Shown piece after piece: positions 49,702 through 61,262 of a stretch of DNA of 64,000 nucleotides. The stretch spans positions 6,124,417-6,188,416 of the forward strand of contig OZ020524.1 of the NCBI GenBank assembly GCA_963971425.1. Reading direction: 5' to 3'. Each line of letters opens with the position of its first letter. Position 1 is the first letter of the stretch. Source of the DNA: Bryoerythrophyllum caledonicum. Taxonomy: Eukaryota > Streptophyta > Bryopsida > Pottiales > Pottiaceae. The notes beneath the pieces are model-generated. The model was given only the letters and a program-made list of their open reading frames with translations. It searched no databases and was not told the origin of the DNA. The position numbers were made by a program, and so were the translations under genes.

Positions 49702-50447
49702 CTTAACTCTTAAAAGCCCGGGACAATTTCACACCAAAATTGCTTCAAAATTGTTGATTATAGTGCAATGAGTAAAGTAGGAAATAAAACCTTATATTCA
49801 TCATTTTGACCATAGGATCTCCATTAAGACTTACTAAATAACATACTCACAGAATTTAGACACTTTGACCGCATGGATTAAAAGATTATAGTGTTTGAAG
49901 TCAAGAAAATGATTCATTTTCTTTCCTACGATTAGTGGATCAACAGACTTTGACTTCACTTGGTATTAATTTTTGCACTACACAAGGTCTAAATCTTTTA
50001 CCATTATGCTAAGCATGATGTTAGTTCCCTATACAACAATTTTTAGAGGTAGAGAAGGGGTGTCCGAAATGTGTAAAAATGTGTAAACACCGCTTGTCCG
50101 AAATGTGTAAAAATGTTTGACTTGAGTTAAAATGTTTTTTTACACCAAAGACAAGATTTTTTTACGTCTACAAAGAAAGTAATATTCTCTACATGTATGA
50201 AAAATCTCAATGTCAATAGAGACTTCTAGCAAAATTTTGGAGCTGCCTGAGTCCCCATTTCTAGATTTGAGTGGTACTAACTTTCAAACTATGAATCCAA
50301 TAATAATAATAAAATATCTAAATGGAGCTCTTATTAGGGAAAATCTAGTATAATAGTTTTTTTAAAAATAATGTTTTTTCGAATTTTAGGAACCCGCCCA
50401 AAATCCAAAACGTACGCCCCATGTACACTTGGGCTCTTAGGGATTAA
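49702..50447 (+). mobile_element. TTAA-family non-autonomous element
   Basis: TTAA at 49702 and 50444 flank the ends CTCTTAAAAGCCCGGG and TTGGGCTCTTAGGGA. The interior shares GACTTTGACTTCACTTGGTA, TAAGCATGATGTTA and TTTTTAGAGGTAGAGAAGGG with the copies at 36412 and 60091. About 746 bp, no coding. Confidence 0.8.
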
Positions 50448-53052
50448 GGGGGAGGGAAAATCAAATTTTAAAGCGTGGGCTTGGATTGGTTTGTAGACTC
50501 GATGATTTTGAATGACGTGGCCGGTATGACATGGGGACGAGGGCTGTAGCGTGGGGTTTGGTGGAGCAATACACACCAAGTCCACGTGAACAAGGTCACA
50601 AACTAGATTTAGCCTTGCAAAAAGAGAAGTTGGGGGTCACTTCCAAGACTCTACTAGCGATGCTCTTATTTCTAAAAGCAACTAGTTTGATGCATTAGGA
50701 TTTTCTTGAAATTCCTTTCTAAAGAGGAAAGAAAGAAAGAATGAAAATTGTAGGATGATAGTTAAATATGGAAAGAAAAAGAGCATGAGGAATTTCATGC
50801 TTCCTTTTATACACCAATGAAATGCATGGCTATCAATGCTCTTATGCCGTCTCCAATGCAAGCTAAAGCTCCCCCATAGTACCCCAAGTTCTCAAAGAGT
50901 TGACCAAAAGTTCCTCCACACCCTTCTCAAGTCACCCTATCCATGTGGTCCTACTTCTAACATAAGACCATAAAGTAGGGGGTGACATGCAGCGTGACTC
51001 CCTTTCACTTTTAGGAAAACTTTGTTGAGTCGTTCAAGGCCTACAACAATATCATCTAGGTAGGATCCAAGTATCTCAAGTTTGATCTAGATAAGAAGTA
51101 AGAATTTCAACTAGTAATTTGCCTATTGAAGTTGGTTGATCGCCCAATTCATTGTTTGTTTCATCATTGAGCCCATGTTTTATAATGTAGGTTAGCAGTA
51201 TGGGAAGACTCCCCATTCCAAAAGTAGACATGTTTGTTTTGGAGTTCAACTACTTAGACATGTGGAGTTGTGCGCTAAAGATGGGGGAGCAACTATAACC
51301 TGCCATTGAAGAGTTGGAAGAGTCATAGCAGACATGTTCCATGTAGTACCACCTAATGCACCACAAAAAGTTTATTACCCACTCGAGAAATATTACTTAA
51401 TGTCAAGAAATATTGAAAATGATTTATATGTCTTAAGAATGTTTTCAAGAATATTTTTGGACACATTTGCCAAAGTGTTAAGATAACCCCCCTTCTAAAA
51501 CCGACAACTTCAGGAATGTGCATATATGGAGAGAGGAGATAATTATACTATTATTTTTCAATGATAGCTAATAGAATTACGATTCCAATCCAAGTGATTT
51601 CATATTTTTTCGATGAAAACTAAATTAGTTTTGAATTTTCAAACTCTGCAGCCATGTTTAGTGGGTGGCTAGTAGTAGGTACCCTCCATAACCAACGACC
51701 AAAAGTAAGGGTCTTGACTAATAACAAACCTCCATTTGGAGCTGAGTTGATGGTAATGGGATGGAAGAGGGTTGGATATACCTCAATTTTATAGGCGTTG
51801 GCTATGGGTTTTTGTTGGTCATGGGGGGCTTTCCTTATATGGACTTGAGTTTATGAGACTTAATTGACAAGAAGAAGAATAACCTATATAAATTGAGAGC
51901 ATGATTGAAGTAATGCTACATGAATTGACAACGACTCAAATGTGGAACTGTATATTGCATCTGTTTAATAAAAAGATTTACAAATGGGCCTTCAAGTTCT
52001 GAAGTACAATGGAAGTTCCAATTTGATTCTTGTTAATTGGATGTGGCAATAGACGGTGCAGGCTGACTTAATTCAATCCCATGGATGTATCATAGACATT
52101 TGGACCCAAGAGGATTTGAAGAAAAACTGTGCTTTATTGAAATGAGATAAATTAGAATGAAAAAATCCACTTGCAATCCACTTCTATCCTGTAACCATCC
52201 ATTTAGCTCTATTAATCTGGATCTCTTACTCTTGGTCGGCGCTTATGACGGTACCTATCAGCGGCCACCGTCTATACATGCCACCATAGTTTGAAAATTT
52301 GTAACTAATTCACATTTCATGGGAAAAATATGAAATCACTTTGGTTGAAATTGTAATTTCCTTGGCTATCATTACTTGTTTCTCCATATATGCACATACT
52401 TGATCCTTAAAAGTCAATCGGGAACCATATATACAGACACTTATTTTACTATATAGAATACAGAAAATGTAGCAAAGTTTAACAAGACATATACACTTGG
52501 ATTGGAGATTCTTCATTTGAAGGTCATTTCAAATATGTGAACCTTATCATATTGAAATACGACACCATACATATAGAATATTGTGGCCACCAATGGCGCC
52601 TTTTGACGTTTAAAAGTTAACTTGTTGGTTAAGGGAGGGGGTCTACCATAAATGCAAGTTTCCAAGCGAGCTATTCATTTCAACTTCTGCTTGGAACTAC
52701 ACAAGTTTTACATCAACTCCAGACATGGTATTAGGCAATAGTGTGGCTCTTCCCTCTTCTAAGGGCTTGTTTCCATGTGAGCCCGACATGACATTTGGAT
52801 GAAGGGTTCACTGTTGAGATTTAGATGTCCACCATTATTTCTCCCATCATGCATAAAAGACAGCTCACACGTAAAAGAAGGGAGGTTGTTGAAAATGTGA
52901 TTCTATTTTGACAAGCTCATTAGAAACTAATATCATAAATAGTGGATGTGGCTTGGGTGTACAATCATGATTAGTAAGCTTAATTTATTGTTCAATCAAC
53001 ACATGTGTGAGATGGAAATTCTTGCAAAACCAATGAGACATGGGAAAGTAGT
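50448..53052. other. Intergenic; contains a dispersed repeat copy at about 50690-51020
   Basis: CAATGAAATGCATGGCTATC, TCAATGCTCTTATG, GCAAGCTAAAGCTC and AGTACCCCAAGTT also occur near 54090-54180 and in part near 19190. No gene was found in the remainder. Confidence 0.55.
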
Positions 53053-53252
53053 CACTACACCAAACATAGTGTGGACAAGAGTAGTTTGAGTTTCTACACT
53101 AATTGGAAATTTACATCCAATTGGCAACCGAGACACACTTGCTTGAAAACAAATAGCCAATCAAATTTTGACATGCATGTGCTAGATGAAATTTAGTGTG
53201 GGTGATCCACATCAATTATGAATCCACACTATATTTAGTGATTGGTGTAGTG
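53053..53252. mobile_element. MITE with CACTACACCAAA termini
   Basis: The ends CACTACACCAAACATAGTGT and the complement of CACTACACCAATCACTAAAT bracket 200 bp with further inner inverted similarity (GTGTGGA and TCCACAC). CACTAC ends suggest a CACTA-derived element, though no 3-base target duplication is evident. Confidence 0.7.
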
Positions 53253-53551
53253 CCTTGCTTTGTCAAATTTTATCTATGCTCCCCATGCCATGGAATCATC
53301 ATCCTTATTTTATGAGTAAGTAGACTTTTATGCATGATGGGAAGGACAATAGTGCACACCCAAGTTTCAACAATAAACCTATTGTCCAAATGTCGGGTCG
53401 GGCTCACATGGAGATACATCCTAACACACCTCATTTTTTTTCCTCCACCTCTCAATCATGTGAAGGGATCAAGGTCGAGTCAGGAGTGGGAGGCTTGTGA
53501 CAAAGCTAGTGACAAAATTTGTGACAAGGTTGAGAACGGATCTCCTTATTG

Positions 53552-53803
53552 ACCCTGGTCGAGCGTTGCACCAAACCTCACCCTCGCGTCGGTCCATTTT
53601 TCTGGCCCTATCGTTTTAGGATTCAAGAGGCTTTTTTGGATTTTTTGGGGCCAAATTTGGAGCGTGCGGCCCCAAATTACCCTCGGTGGCCCCTCCATAG
53701 TTCAAATAGGACCCCCTCTACAAAAAATAAAATAGGGGCCGGTTTTGACCCTACCCTCTCCCACCCTTCCAAGCCTGAGGCTTGGTGCAACGCTCAACCG
53801 GGG
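53552..53803. mobile_element. MITE with ACCCTGGTCGAGCGTTGCAC termini and GGGGCC core
   Basis: The left end ACCCTGGTCGAGCGTTGCAC and the complement of the right end, ACCCCGGTTGAGCGTTGCAC, give about 28 bp inverted repeats with three differences. It is 252 bp. The core (GGGGCCAAATTTGGAG and GGCCCCAAATTACCC) is shared with 19661 and, less closely, 18215. Confidence 0.85.
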
Positions 53804-54337
53804 TATCTAGGCAAATCCGCTAAAAACAAGTATGGTGCTGAAATCGAGAAAAACTGACGAAAGAGCCTAGTTTTGGTAATCCCTGCAAAGATCATGTATA
53901 TATATCTGAGTTTCTCCCAAAGCTGTTTCTGAAAAGAAAAGAAATGAAAAAGGCAGGGTGAGATTTAACTTTTAAATAGAGTTTTCCTGAAATTGCTTTT
54001 GGAAGTGGAAAGCCAATATGTCAGTGGTGCGAGACATGACGAAATTTTTCATGTACAAGAATAGATTTCCAGAGTTTTTTTTTGTTTGCACCAATGAAAT
54101 GCATGAGTGTTAATGGCAATCAATGCTCTTGGGCCCTACCATATGCAAGCTAAAGCTCCTCCGTAGTACCCCAAGTTTCCAAAATGTTGATGGGTGGTTC
54201 TCCACAACTTTCCCAAGCCAAGTCACCGTGTGCATGTGATCCTTGTTACTAACATAAGACTCTATGATTTGGACTGACATGCAGGGTCACCCTCCTTTAC
54301 TTTCAAGAAAACTCTATAGTCAAAAGTCTCCACGTGG
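53804..54337. repeat. Dispersed repeat copy (about 53970-54320)
   Basis: Matches 50690-51020 over most of its length and 19060-19240 in part. It is directly followed by the TTAA-family copy, the same order as at 19.1-21.4 kb but much closer. No coding. Confidence 0.55.
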
Positions 54338-55321
54338 GCTTTCACAAATCTTCGGCATGTTTCCATGTTGCAATTTATATTTACGAGTCTTGAGAGTTTG
54401 TACAAAGATGCAAGAATACAAGAGGTACATGAAAATATACTGTATTTTTTATTCTTATCGGACCTATGGAATTTTTTTTGCCATCTTAAATAAAAACTTT
54501 TTGATTGTCAGCACGTTGGTCAACTCAATTTACTTTGCTAGAGCACTCTACTAAATGTGAGATTTTGATAATTAGCAAGTAATATTATATTCTTATATAT
54601 TGTAAAAAAAATCCTCCTGTTAAAATATCTTACCCCGGAGTAAGATATTTTCACACATTGTCACATATTGTCACACATTGTTGGGCAAGGTATCAAAAAC
54701 ATTTTTTTTTTCACATAAAATTTAGAGATCTTCATTTTTTTTTCTTCCAACATGACATGTGGTATAAACATTCTTATCGATTGTTTAGACTATAATTCCA
54801 AAACATGTTAAGTTCACAAAAAAATAAAATGTGAATTGGCAATTTTGGAACCTTCCTTGCACAATTGTTATGAATATGCTACACCCCTTCTCTACCTCTA
54901 AAATTTGGGGTACAAGGAACTAGTATCATGCTTAAACTCTAAAGGTGCCGGAAAATGAAATACAAACTGAAAAAGGGAAGCCACACTTCCCCTTGATACC
55001 ATCATGGATTAACATGATGGTAATGAATTAAGACCTTCTCTAATGCAACAATTTGGCACCAAGTGAAGTAAAAGTCTGTTGATCCACTCAACATAAGGAG
55101 GAAATTGAATTGTTTTTTCTACCTCAAACACTATAATCTTTCAATTTGTGTGGTCAAAGTTTATGAAGTTTTGTGAGTGCATTATGCAATAAATCTTGAT
55201 CAAGATCCTATGGTCAAAACTGGAAATACAAGTTTTTGTTTCCTTCTTTACTCATTGCGTAAGAATCATCATTTTTGAAATGTTTGTATGTGTGAAACCG
55301 TCCAAGAAGTTTAGAGGTTAA
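54338..55321 (-). mobile_element. TTAA-family element, reverse orientation
   Basis: Runs parallel to 20585-21407 (TTGCAATTTATATTTACGAG, CACATTGTTGGGCAAGG, ATGCTACACCCCTTCTCTAC, GTTGATCCACTCAACATAAG) and ends AGTTTAGAGGTTAA at 55321. The far end is not resolved. Confidence 0.55.
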
Positions 55322-55853
55322 TTGTTGAAAGAAACACGTGATTGAACTATGCTCACCCCTCCACTCGACATCCTCTTCAGACCAAGCCCAACTTCCGGCC
55401 CAAGCCGCCTATGCTCCAGCCCGGCTCCAACCACGTCGACATTAACCCTTTAACACCAGACTGGCTATAGCTGATAGTTGAATCTACGAGCGTCACAAAT
55501 TATGTAGAATATCATCTATTATACGCATAGATTCTTCATCAGCCATAGCCAACCCAATGTCATAGGGTTAATTATTACTCTCCACCTGATTATTCCGCTC
55601 TAATATCAAATGAAGGAGCTATCATTCTAGTTTTCTTGTCCCTAGCCATTGGTTCAACGTCTCCAATCACTAATTTGAACAAATGCACATCCAAAAGTTT
55701 GCAACAAGAATTCCAAGAGCACATCAACAGATATGCATGTACAAAATGGAAGCTTAAGATGCCTTTATTTCTGATAAAATATACTAATCCTACAGAGAAG
55801 AATAATGTTGTGATACAAAGCAATGTGGTTTAGGCATACTGTGAATGGTTTTT

Positions 55854-56265
55854 TTAAACCAACCGAAAATCTACGCTGCTACACAAACAGTGCAAATTAA
55901 ATGCCAGCAAGACTTTGCATGTTCCATTATTACTCAATGACCTTTGCAAGTGCATCCAAGTCCCTTTGATGAAATTGGTGTCAGTACCAGTGATAGGGTC
56001 TTTGAAGAATCGAGAATGATCTACAGTCACATGATGGAAACCCAAATGTGCCTTCCAAATTGAATCATAGACTGACCAACAATCGGATGTGATGGTAATG
56101 TTGGGCACATTGGGCTTGAAAATGAGCTCAATCAAAGTTTCTTTCTTACCTCTAAGAACATGTGCTCTACATTACCACCTTCCACTCCACCAAACACCCA
56201 TTGCTCTTCACATCTAGTACCTTGTGGTATTTCATCTCGCCAAATTTGGATTCAAGTATCCTCCA
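55854..56265 (-). mobile_element. Merlin-type (IS1595/ISXO2-like DDE) transposase remnant
   Basis: Minus-strand peptides match the DDE_Tnp_IS1595 domain in order: an ESKFGEMKYHK segment near 56265, a WVFGGVEGG segment near 56200, then ITSDCWSVYD, VDHSRFFKDP and TGTDTNFIKGTWMHLQRSL. The second catalytic residue (Asp of SDCW) is present. The Glu expected in the N.IEG.W block reads Lys, and a frame change separates the first pieces. The N-terminal zinc-binding part and the element's ends were not found, so it is dead. Confidence 0.7.
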
Positions 56266-57240
56266 TACTCCTCCAATATTCTCTACATCTTGACTTTCCA
56301 ATGCCTTGAAATGTGCAAATGTCTCCACAGAAATTATACCAATCTACCATTGTATTTGTACTATCTTTTGCAATCTACCACTCTCTGCCTGCTTGCATGT
56401 GGCATAAAGTAAGCCTGGACTTGAAAAAGAATGTGCAAAGAGAGCATGTTGCTCTGCAACACCATTTACATTGCCAACAAACTCATCGATCTTGAAGACA
56501 TATTTCTCACAATGCATGTTTTCACCACATCTACTACACGTTTGCTCAAGCCGGGATGAAACCCTTGTCTGCTACCAATCTCAAACAACTCTCTACAGTT
56601 AGCTCCCTTTACAACAATCCTGTTATAATGAGAGGTGTAAAACAAAGGGAGTTTTGGTCAAGGGAGCTGACTATATATCCTTGGTCCTCTCAACAAATGC
56701 TCTCCAAGCCAACAATCCTGCAGGCATGATTCAAAGTACGTGCACTACAGAAAAGAGAGAAGCAGACAATACACATAGAACCCACAGGCACACAATGCAA
56801 AGTGCCTCCAATGTAGTAAACATACGAGCACACACAGAGTAGTAGAAAACTTGCACACCAATTGAGGTTGACGTGCTCTTGATGCAAAATTTCGGATGTG
56901 CGTTCTTTAAAATTGTCACATTCTAAAAGGGCTTGGACGAAGCAGCAGACTCCTTCTAAGGACTGGTCACGTTGAACTGGAAAGGAAAGCTTGAACTAAA
57001 CTCCGAACCAAGTGCCCATGACTACAAAAGTGCCTACAAGAAATCACTAAGAACTTCCCGGAAGGGGCTGAATTGTATAAGAATATTTGTCCTACGACAT
57101 ACACAAGAAAAGCCTCTATCGTCATATATAAGAATTTGAAGTACCATTTCTAGTTAGGCCTCCCTTCTAAATGAGACGTCACTTCAAGAGATCCAACAGA
57201 AAGGTCAGGAATACTGAACCTGCAACGAATCTGATGGAGA
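56266..57240. other. Intergenic, nothing recognised
   Basis: May include the rest of the Merlin remnant and the distal 3' flank of the F-box gene. Confidence 0.4.
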
Positions 57241-57247
57241 TTGCCAA

Positions 57248-57462
57248 AAGCAAGCCATACACCTTCAGCTCCGCCATGAATCCAACGTGAAGAAGTTGCA
57301 AGCAAGCGAGTCCAGCTCTTAGGCCACTGATCTCCCTAGTCTTGATCGAAAAGCAAGTCATACACCTTCAGCTCCGCCATGAATCCATGCATTGCAACGT
57401 GAAGAAGTTGCAAGCAAGTGAGTCCAGTTCTCAGGCCACTGATCTCCCTAGTCTTCATCGTC
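57248..57462. repeat. Tandem duplication across the 3' end of the F-box gene
   Basis: Two units starting AAGCAAGYCATACACCTTCA at 57248 and 57351 (103-base period). The second unit has a 9-base insertion (TGCATTGCA) and contains the F-box stop codon and last codons. Confidence 0.9.
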
Positions 57463-58710
57463 TAGATTGATGATGTGGGGCCCCGGGGGAGCAGCTCGGG
57501 CTCCATGAACAGGCAGGCGATCCGGCAGGCCGACGATCCGGGCTCTGCGAGCTCTCAGAGCAGCATTCCAGAGCTCCATGCGTCTCCTGGGCAGAGGCCA
57601 ATCATAGGAAAGCGGCACAACAGCCGGGCTCCAATCCATGCCATCGTTCTTCTCCCACAGCTTGGTGGCGAGGTTGAAGAGGACTACCTTCTCCGCCACG
57701 CCGGTCCTGTTCACGTTCTTGCCCAGCACCGTGTACACCAGCACGAGCTCGTCGCAGAAGTTGGCGAACACTTTGGTGGTGGCGCCCTCCTCGCCCACGA
57801 GCCACGAGTACATCTCGCCCGGGATGGTGGAGGCCATCTTCCACACGCCAGCGAGTTCCCACACCGCCAGCGATCTCTGGCCGTCCGGCATCACCACGAA
57901 CACGCGCCCGTCCCAGCACCCCAACGCGCCGGCAACTGTGTCGTTGTTCTCGTGCTGAGGAGGAGGGTCCAGCGTGCGCCAGGAATCCTCCGCCAGCGAG
58001 TACACGAGAATGGTCCGTATCTGCGACCAGATGTAGACGTCGTCGCCACAGTGGAGACAGGATTTGATGGTCCACCGCTTGGAGGGCGCGGTGAGCATGG
58101 CGAAGGAGCGCATCTCGGTCCACCTGTATGTGGCGGAGTCGTAGATCTTAGTGCGCGTGTTGAGCCCGCCCACGATGACCTTGAAGGTGTGCGGCGTGAC
58201 GGAGGTGTCCACGGCCATGCCCAGTGCGCGGTAGCTCTCGATGGTGCCCGTGCACGGGTTCTCGATCTCGCCTGTGGGCGTCTGGTACGCGAGCGTGGCG
58301 GGCGGCAGGTAGATCCGCGGGCCCAGGCACTTCTTCGTGTGCACGTTGTACACCTGGAAGCCTTCCGGCCCGGAGCAGAAGCTGAGCAGCAGGCCCTTGA
58401 CGGAAAACGGCTGGCACAGCGGGTTGATCTGGTTCGACTCGAACGGTAGGCGGTTCCACTTCCACCGGCCCGACGCGATGTGGAAGCTGAGCACGCCCGT
58501 GTGGTAGGGGATGAAGGGCAGCGTCACCGGGTACGCGATCACGAAGTAGGGCCGCTGGATGGGGTCGCCCAGGCAGCGCCGCCGCCGCGCCAGCCGGTCC
58601 CAGTCCTTGCACACCGCGCGCAGCCGGAAAAACTCCCGCAGCGGCAGCTTCGAGTAGACGTTCTCCAGGCTGATGTGGTGCTGCAGGTTGCCCCACAGCT
58701 CCGGATCCAT
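57448..58710 (-). CDS. F-box protein with kelch/beta-propeller-like C-terminal region
   Basis: Predicted 420-residue substrate adaptor of an SCF ubiquitin ligase. The F-box spans about residues 12-45 (SLENVYSKLPLREFFRLRAVCKDW), which would bind a Skp1/ASK protein. The remainder has repeated kelch-like blades (IYDSATYRWTEM, ILVYSLAEDSWRTL, VFVVMPDGQRSLAVWEL, VVLFNLATKLWEK) that would bind an unknown substrate. The tail ends HIINLDDED. The coding sequence is one exon of high GC with strong third-position GC, in sharp contrast to its AT-rich surroundings. The ATG is the first after an in-frame TGA, separated from it by a repeat of AGC codons, so the start is secure. Overlapping frames on both strands are shadows of its GC bias. 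Plant F-box/kelch proteins of this shape are numerous, so the substrate cannot be named. Confidence 0.92.
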   Translation of the reverse strand: MDPELWGNLQHHISLENVYSKLPLREFFRLRAVCKDWDRLARRRRCLGDPIQRPYFVIAYPVTLPFIPYHTGVLSFHIASGRWKWNRLPFESNQINPLCQPFSVKGLLLSFCSGPEGFQVYNVHTKKCLGPRIYLPPATLAYQTPTGEIENPCTGTIESYRALGMAVDTSVTPHTFKVIVGGLNTRTKIYDSATYRWTEMRSFAMLTAPSKRWTIKSCLHCGDDVYIWSQIRTILVYSLAEDSWRTLDPPPQHENNDTVAGALGCWDGRVFVVMPDGQRSLAVWELAGVWKMASTIPGEMYSWLVGEEGATTKVFANFCDELVLVYTVLGKNVNRTGVAEKVVLFNLATKLWEKNDGMDWSPAVVPLSYDWPLPRRRMELWNAALRARRARIVGLPDRLPVHGARAAPPGPHIINLDDED

Positions 58711-58743
58711 CGCGCTGCTGCTGCTGCTGCTGCTGCTGCTGCC
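58711..58743 (-). repeat. CAG/CTG trinucleotide repeat just before the F-box start
   Basis: About ten GCT/GCC triplets on the plus strand (AGC/CAG in the transcript), ending three bases before the ATG and starting after an in-frame TGA. It would lie in the 5' UTR. Confidence 0.9.
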
Positions 58744-60090
58744 GCCTCAGGCTACCTCCCACACTACCTCCTGCATCAGCCCTGCTTCTGCAATTGCACC
58801 CGCAAACAAGTGTCACAAGCAAGAGGAGCTAGCACATGGAAAAAAACTAAAACACACAGCAATTGAGCTCCTTCTGGGGTATCAGCTCGCATAACTCTTC
58901 CAAACTCTACCCAGCAACACCAACGCAACTAGATTTTCTAAAACAGAAGCTCTTCACTCCAATGCTGAGAGACCTACTAGTCTACCTTGAAACTCACAGA
59001 GCCACATATCACCACTTCTACCGACTGCCATTTCCCAAAAAAATTAATGCAACTTCTAATCAACTCTTTACAGCACCGTAACTCAATCCTACCATGCTAG
59101 ATGATCACACTTGCTGTCCTCAAACAACGCCAGAGTAGCGACCACATAGACAAAACCTCAAACCCACAGAAATTTAGCACACTCTACGTCTCCCTCGCTG
59201 CACATATCACTAGCATCTCATTCTAGATGTCGGCCCTGAATCCAAACGACCCGATACACTTAATGTTTATCAGAGAAATTCGCATGCCAAACCGAAGCTC
59301 TTAAAATTTTTCACAACCTGAATTAGGGTTTTCACAAACTTTTAAAACTCAAATCCAAATTGTCAATCATGTAGAAAAGAAATAAGCTCCCTCGCTGCAC
59401 ATCTCATTCCAGCTTCAACAACTCCACTCTAGGGCTTTCCAGACAGCACCAAGGCAATCACACTCGACTGCTTTCAACAAAGCCCTTCGCTAAAGTATGG
59501 GAGATCGGCTACACCACTTCTACCGACTACGCAATTTTCTAACTACCACAACTCACCCTCTCACAATACCCACAGCAAGCTCCACAGCGAACGATCACAC
59601 ACACACACACAACAAATTCCAGAATTCAAAGATGATGCACACACAGACCTAATACGGCTGTCGAAGTGTGAGGTAAATGAAGAGCAAATTTGCGCAATTA
59701 GAGAGTAGAAGCCACCTTCCTGATCGCACAACTCTAATGTTCAGGGAGCTCCTCGCATGCTAGACGATCATACTTGTTCTCGGGTGTGAGCTTGCACATA
59801 CAAGATGACTTTTACTATCCAAAAGCACCATCAAGTGTGCACAGTGCTTAGAATATTGTGTAATCTTTTCAGATGGGACCAACAAATATAGGGCTAAATC
59901 AAACCCACTCCCAAAAATTGTTTTAGGCATTGATCACATAAAACGAGTGCAGCATTGAGGTGTGGGAAGTGCTTTGTTTGTTCAAGACATTTGTGGAGGT
60001 TTGTTTATATAGGAGGGGATGGAGGGTGAGAGGAGCATGGAACCCCAGAGCCTCGGCGCAAGTTCGGGTTGTGAGGCTCCAACTCTCCGC
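58744..60090. promoter_or_regulatory. Upstream region of the F-box gene
   Basis: Probable leader and promoter. Pieces recur in the same order about 0.2-0.7 kb apart: CACCACTTCTACCGACT (59011 and 59513), CTCCCTCGCTGCACAT (59189 and 59390) and CATGCTAGAYGATCA (59093 and 59756). This suggests an old internal duplication. A CA repeat lies at 59598-59612. No second gene was recognised. Confidence 0.4.
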
Positions 60091-61049
60091 TTCAACCCTT
60101 AAAAGGCCCAAGGCATTTTCACACCAAAAACACTTCAAAACTGCTCGTTCTAGTGCAATGAGTATTGAGGTAATCGAAACCTTTTATCACTACATCTAAC
60201 CATAGGATCTAAATTAAGACTTATTCATGAACGTCCTCACAAAATTTCATTAGCTTTGACGGCACGGATTGAAAGATTTTAGTGTTTGAATTAGAGGAAA
60301 TTGTATTTTTTCTTCCCTGTTTTGAGTGGATCAGCAAACTTTGACTACGCTTGGTGTCAAATTTTTGCACTACACAAGGTCTGTAAACATTACCATCATG
60401 TTAATCATGTTGTTATTTCCTTGCACGCCGATTTTTAGAGGTAGAGAAGGGGTGTAGCGTATTCAAAACAAATGTGCAGGAGTGGAGGTTCAACAGCTAC
60501 CAATTCACGTTTTATTTTTTTGTGAACTAAATATGTTTTGGAATGATAATTCAAATGATTGATAAGAAGGTTTCACCACATCTTGTAGTAAAAAAAACAA
60601 AATGTAAGAGGTATAAAGATCTCAAAGTTTTATGTGGAAAAGATTTTGAAGAAGTTTTTTTGGCACCTTGCTCGACAAAGTGTGACAATGTGTGAAAATG
60701 TTTGACTTAGATTATTATGCTATTTTCCACTTAAGACAAGAGATTTTTTTGACAATATGAAAGCAAATAATATTATTTGCTAGTACTGAAAATCTCACAT
60801 TCAATAGATTGTCCTAGGAAAAGTTTTTGGAGTTGCCCAATGTGCCCGGTCTCCCCATTCAAAATTCAAAACACTATAACTTTTTCACAAAATGTTGGAT
60901 TTAGGAAAAAATTAGACTCACATTAAGCTTTTAGCAGTTTCCATCTACACTAAAAAATTTAAGAAAAAAATGTTATAAATTGACACCATAGGAACCTATC
61001 CAAACCTTCAAGAGTCCCCTGAGGGGACTCTTGGGCCTTTAGGGGTTAA
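60091..61049 (+). mobile_element. TTAA-family non-autonomous element
   Basis: The left end reads TTCAACCCTTAAAAGGCCCA and the complement of the right end TTAACCCCTAAAGGCCCAAG, an inverted repeat of about 20 bp with one side of the TTAA changed. The interior matches the copies at 36412 and 49702. It is 959 bp with no coding. Confidence 0.82.
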
Positions 61050-61262
61050 ATGTTAGAAGGTGCCACTAGTGACCACAATATTCTACATGTATAATGTCGT
61101 ATTTGAACATGAAAAGATTAAGATAATGAAATGACCTCCAAATGAAAGATGTTAGTTGAAGAATCTTCAATCCAAAGGTGTAATTCTTGCTAAAACTTAA
61201 TACATTTTTTGTATACTATATAGTATTATACGTGACCATATATATGGGTCTCACCTAACGTA
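61050..61262. other. Spacer between two TTAA-family copies
   Basis: Nothing recognised. Confidence 0.5.

Noticed and set aside
53053-53252. Assignment of the CACTAC-ended MITEs to CACTA with certainty
   Set aside because: The ends fit, but the 3-base target duplications expected for CACTA elements are not visible at any copy.
57475-58866. Long open frames overlapping the F-box gene on both strands (up to 324 codons)
   Set aside because: They are by-products of high third-position GC in the real gene; their peptides are low in complexity and match no domain.
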